Shown here one piece after another: positions 4,149 to 5,066 of a stretch of DNA of 5,066 bases. Under the pieces are notes generated by a model. It did not search any database and had not been told where the DNA came from. It saw only the letters and a program-made list of their open reading frames with translations. The stretch is from Oscillospiraceae bacterium. Its GTDB lineage: Bacteria > Bacillota_A > Clostridia > Oscillospirales > WRJC01. The stretch spans positions 1 through 5,066 of the forward strand of contig WQXD01000267.1 of NCBI GenBank assembly GCA_009785015.1. Direction: 5' to 3'. Each line of letters opens with the position of its first letter. Position 1 is the first letter of the stretch. A program made the position numbers and the translations under genes.

Positions 4149-5066
4149 TTATTTCGGCGACAATTCCCGGTATTTGTCGTAAATATTGTCGAAATGGGTC
4201 CTCCACATATCATAATTGCTCTCGTAGTACGCCATGAAACTTTTGCTGTTGCTCATAAGCGTCTGAAAGCAGCCCGTTATCGCTTCGCTTGGGTTTCTGT
4301 ACATATAACCGAAATCAAACACGCGCCCGTCCAATATTATCTGGATCATCCGTATGGATTCTTCATCCCTCGCGAATTTGGTGTTCAGCGTGCTGTCAAA
4401 ATAGGCGGGCAGTACCGTCCGCCTCGATTCGGCGGACAGGGCTTCCACCACCGTGCCCACCAATTCAAAATCGTCGCTGTATATGGGCAAAACGAGCGCG
4501 CTTCCCCTTCCGTCGGTAAAAGTGCGGTATTCTTTTTGCTTTTCGTCCCATTTCGGAAACGGTATGATTCCGTAATCCGATTCCGAGTTCCTCAGTTCAG
4601 GCATTTTCATCAGCCATGTCGCTTCAAACAGAATCTGATCCGAATCCCACGATATGGGGTTATATTTTCCCAAATCGATCTCGTTCTGGTCTTTTTTGTA
4701 TATCACTTTGGAATTGAACAATTCCCTCATTGTTTCGAGGTATTGCGTCGGTTTGCCGTCTTTGTTGAGAATTATTTCGGGATAATCGTCAGAATCCAGT
4801 TCAATTGCCTGGATACCTATTCCGTATGCCAGCGCGGTGCTGTGCCATACGTCGCTTGCCGCATACCCGTATCTGTCCTCGACGCCCAGCCTTCCGTCGC
4901 CGTTTAAGTCCAAAGTCACGGATTTTATTATTTCGCAGAATTTATCAAAAGTCCATTTGCCCGCATCCACAAGCTCGTATATGTTCTCAATCCCCAGATC
5001 TCTTTGCAGATTTTTATTGTATACCATCATAAAAGAGTGTATAATCGAGGGAAACACAAAATCGCT
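4149..5066 (-). CDS. ABC transporter extracellular solute-binding protein, C-terminal part (sugar type)
   Basis: The reading frame is open to the right edge and ends at TAA 4151-4149; about 305 residues are visible, and the start lies outside. The GTG at 5057 is internal, because SDF upstream continues the domain. MMVYNKNLQRDLGIENIYELVDAGKWTFDKF is the typical hinge region of family 1 solute-binding proteins (carbohydrate or peptide ABC importers). It is followed by an EF-hand-like loop DLNGDGRLGVED (4910-4875), by ESDYGIIPFPKWDEKQ (about 4580-4535), and by EALSAES..TVLPAYFDSTLNTKFARDEES, RVFDFGYMY and a C-terminal helix ending ELSPK. The protein should be a lipoprotein on the cell surface that hands substrate to a permease pair encoded upstream, beyond the window. 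Asp/Asn residues of the loop suggest calcium binding. The substrate cannot be told; aromatic residues and family point to oligosaccharides. Confidence 0.93.
   Translation of the reverse strand, partial: SDFVFPSIIHSFMMVYNKNLQRDLGIENIYELVDAGKWTFDKFCEIIKSVTLDLNGDGRLGVEDRYGYAASDVWHSTALAYGIGIQAIELDSDDYPEIILNKDGKPTQYLETMRELFNSKVIYKKDQNEIDLGKYNPISWDSDQILFEATWLMKMPELRNSESDYGIIPFPKWDEKQKEYRTFTDGRGSALVLPIYSDDFELVGTVVEALSAESRRTVLPAYFDSTLNTKFARDEESIRMIQIILDGRVFDFGYMYRNPSEAITGCFQTLMSNSKSFMAYYESNYDMWRTHFDNIYDKYRELSPK
4875..4910 (-). other. EF-hand-like (DxNxDG) loop in the solute-binding protein
   Basis: The 12-residue segment DLNGDGRLGVED has Asp, Asn and Asp at loop positions 1, 3 and 5, Gly at 6, Leu at 8 and Asp at 12, the pattern of an EF-hand or dockerin calcium loop. 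Such loops recur in solute-binding proteins of clostridia and probably bind calcium structurally. No second loop is visible in the fragment. Confidence 0.6.

Noticed and set aside
4151..4195. Inverted repeat ATTTC-GGC-GACAA ... TTGTCGAAAT near the end of the solute-binding protein gene as a terminator
   Set aside because: The stem is AT-rich, has a 3-nt bulge and a 22-nt loop, lacks a T-run on either strand, and lies within coding sequence; too weak to call.
4194..4907. 237-codon plus-strand ORF antisense to the solute-binding protein
   Set aside because: The minus strand encodes a clear solute-binding protein throughout; the plus ORF has no family motif and no ribosome-binding site of note.
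5055..5057. GTG as the true start of the solute-binding protein
   Set aside because: The open frame continues to the window edge, the visible protein begins in mid-domain without a signal peptide, and there is no Shine-Dalgarno in the few bases upstream.

Overview
The window looks like chromosomal DNA from a Clostridia-type member of the Bacillota. The reasons are purine-rich Shine-Dalgarno sites, AT-rich intergenic DNA with consensus sigma-A-type promoters, a Gram-positive lipoprotein signal, and a family of extracellular solute-binding proteins with an EF-hand-like loop that is common in gut and anaerobic clostridia. No tRNA, rRNA, CRISPR array, insertion sequence or phage gene is visible. 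The genus cannot be told from the sequence.

Layout: (1) 2-247 (+) is the C-terminal end of an ABC exporter ATPase. (2) 256-2052 (-) is a complete ABC-F ATPase gene, converging on the first with only 8 bp between stop codons. (3) 2053-2482 is a 430-bp divergent intergenic region and the most information-rich part of the window. (4) 2483-4141 (+) is a complete secreted lipoprotein with an InlB-B-repeat-like domain and a CotH-kinase-like domain. (5) 4149-5066 (-) is the C-terminal part of a sugar-type ABC solute-binding protein whose start lies beyond the window; it converges on the CotH gene with a 7-bp gap.

The intergenic region carries two back-to-back promoters sharing an A/T tract. The one facing the ABC-F gene is near-consensus (TTGACA, 17 bp, TATGAT), but its predicted transcript has a leader of about 295 nt. 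That leader holds a candidate 49-codon leader ORF with a good ribosome-binding site, a long imperfect hairpin, a second candidate 31-codon ORF starting 5 nt after the first one stops, and an intrinsic terminator (10-bp stem with a bulge, then seven T) inside the second ORF. The second ORF stops on the Shine-Dalgarno of the ABC-F gene. An 8-nt segment in the loop of the first hairpin can pair with the 5' arm of the terminator. This is the architecture of ribosome-mediated transcription attenuation, as known for antibiotic-inducible ABC-F and Erm genes. It suggests that the ABC-F protein is a ribosome-protection factor switched on by a translation inhibitor. The two leader ORFs also share a short peptide motif (QSKxxCAxxFFxS).

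The other three genes do not form an obvious operon with the ABC-F gene. The CotH lipoprotein stands alone behind its own promoter, and the solute-binding protein belongs to a transport operon beyond the right edge.
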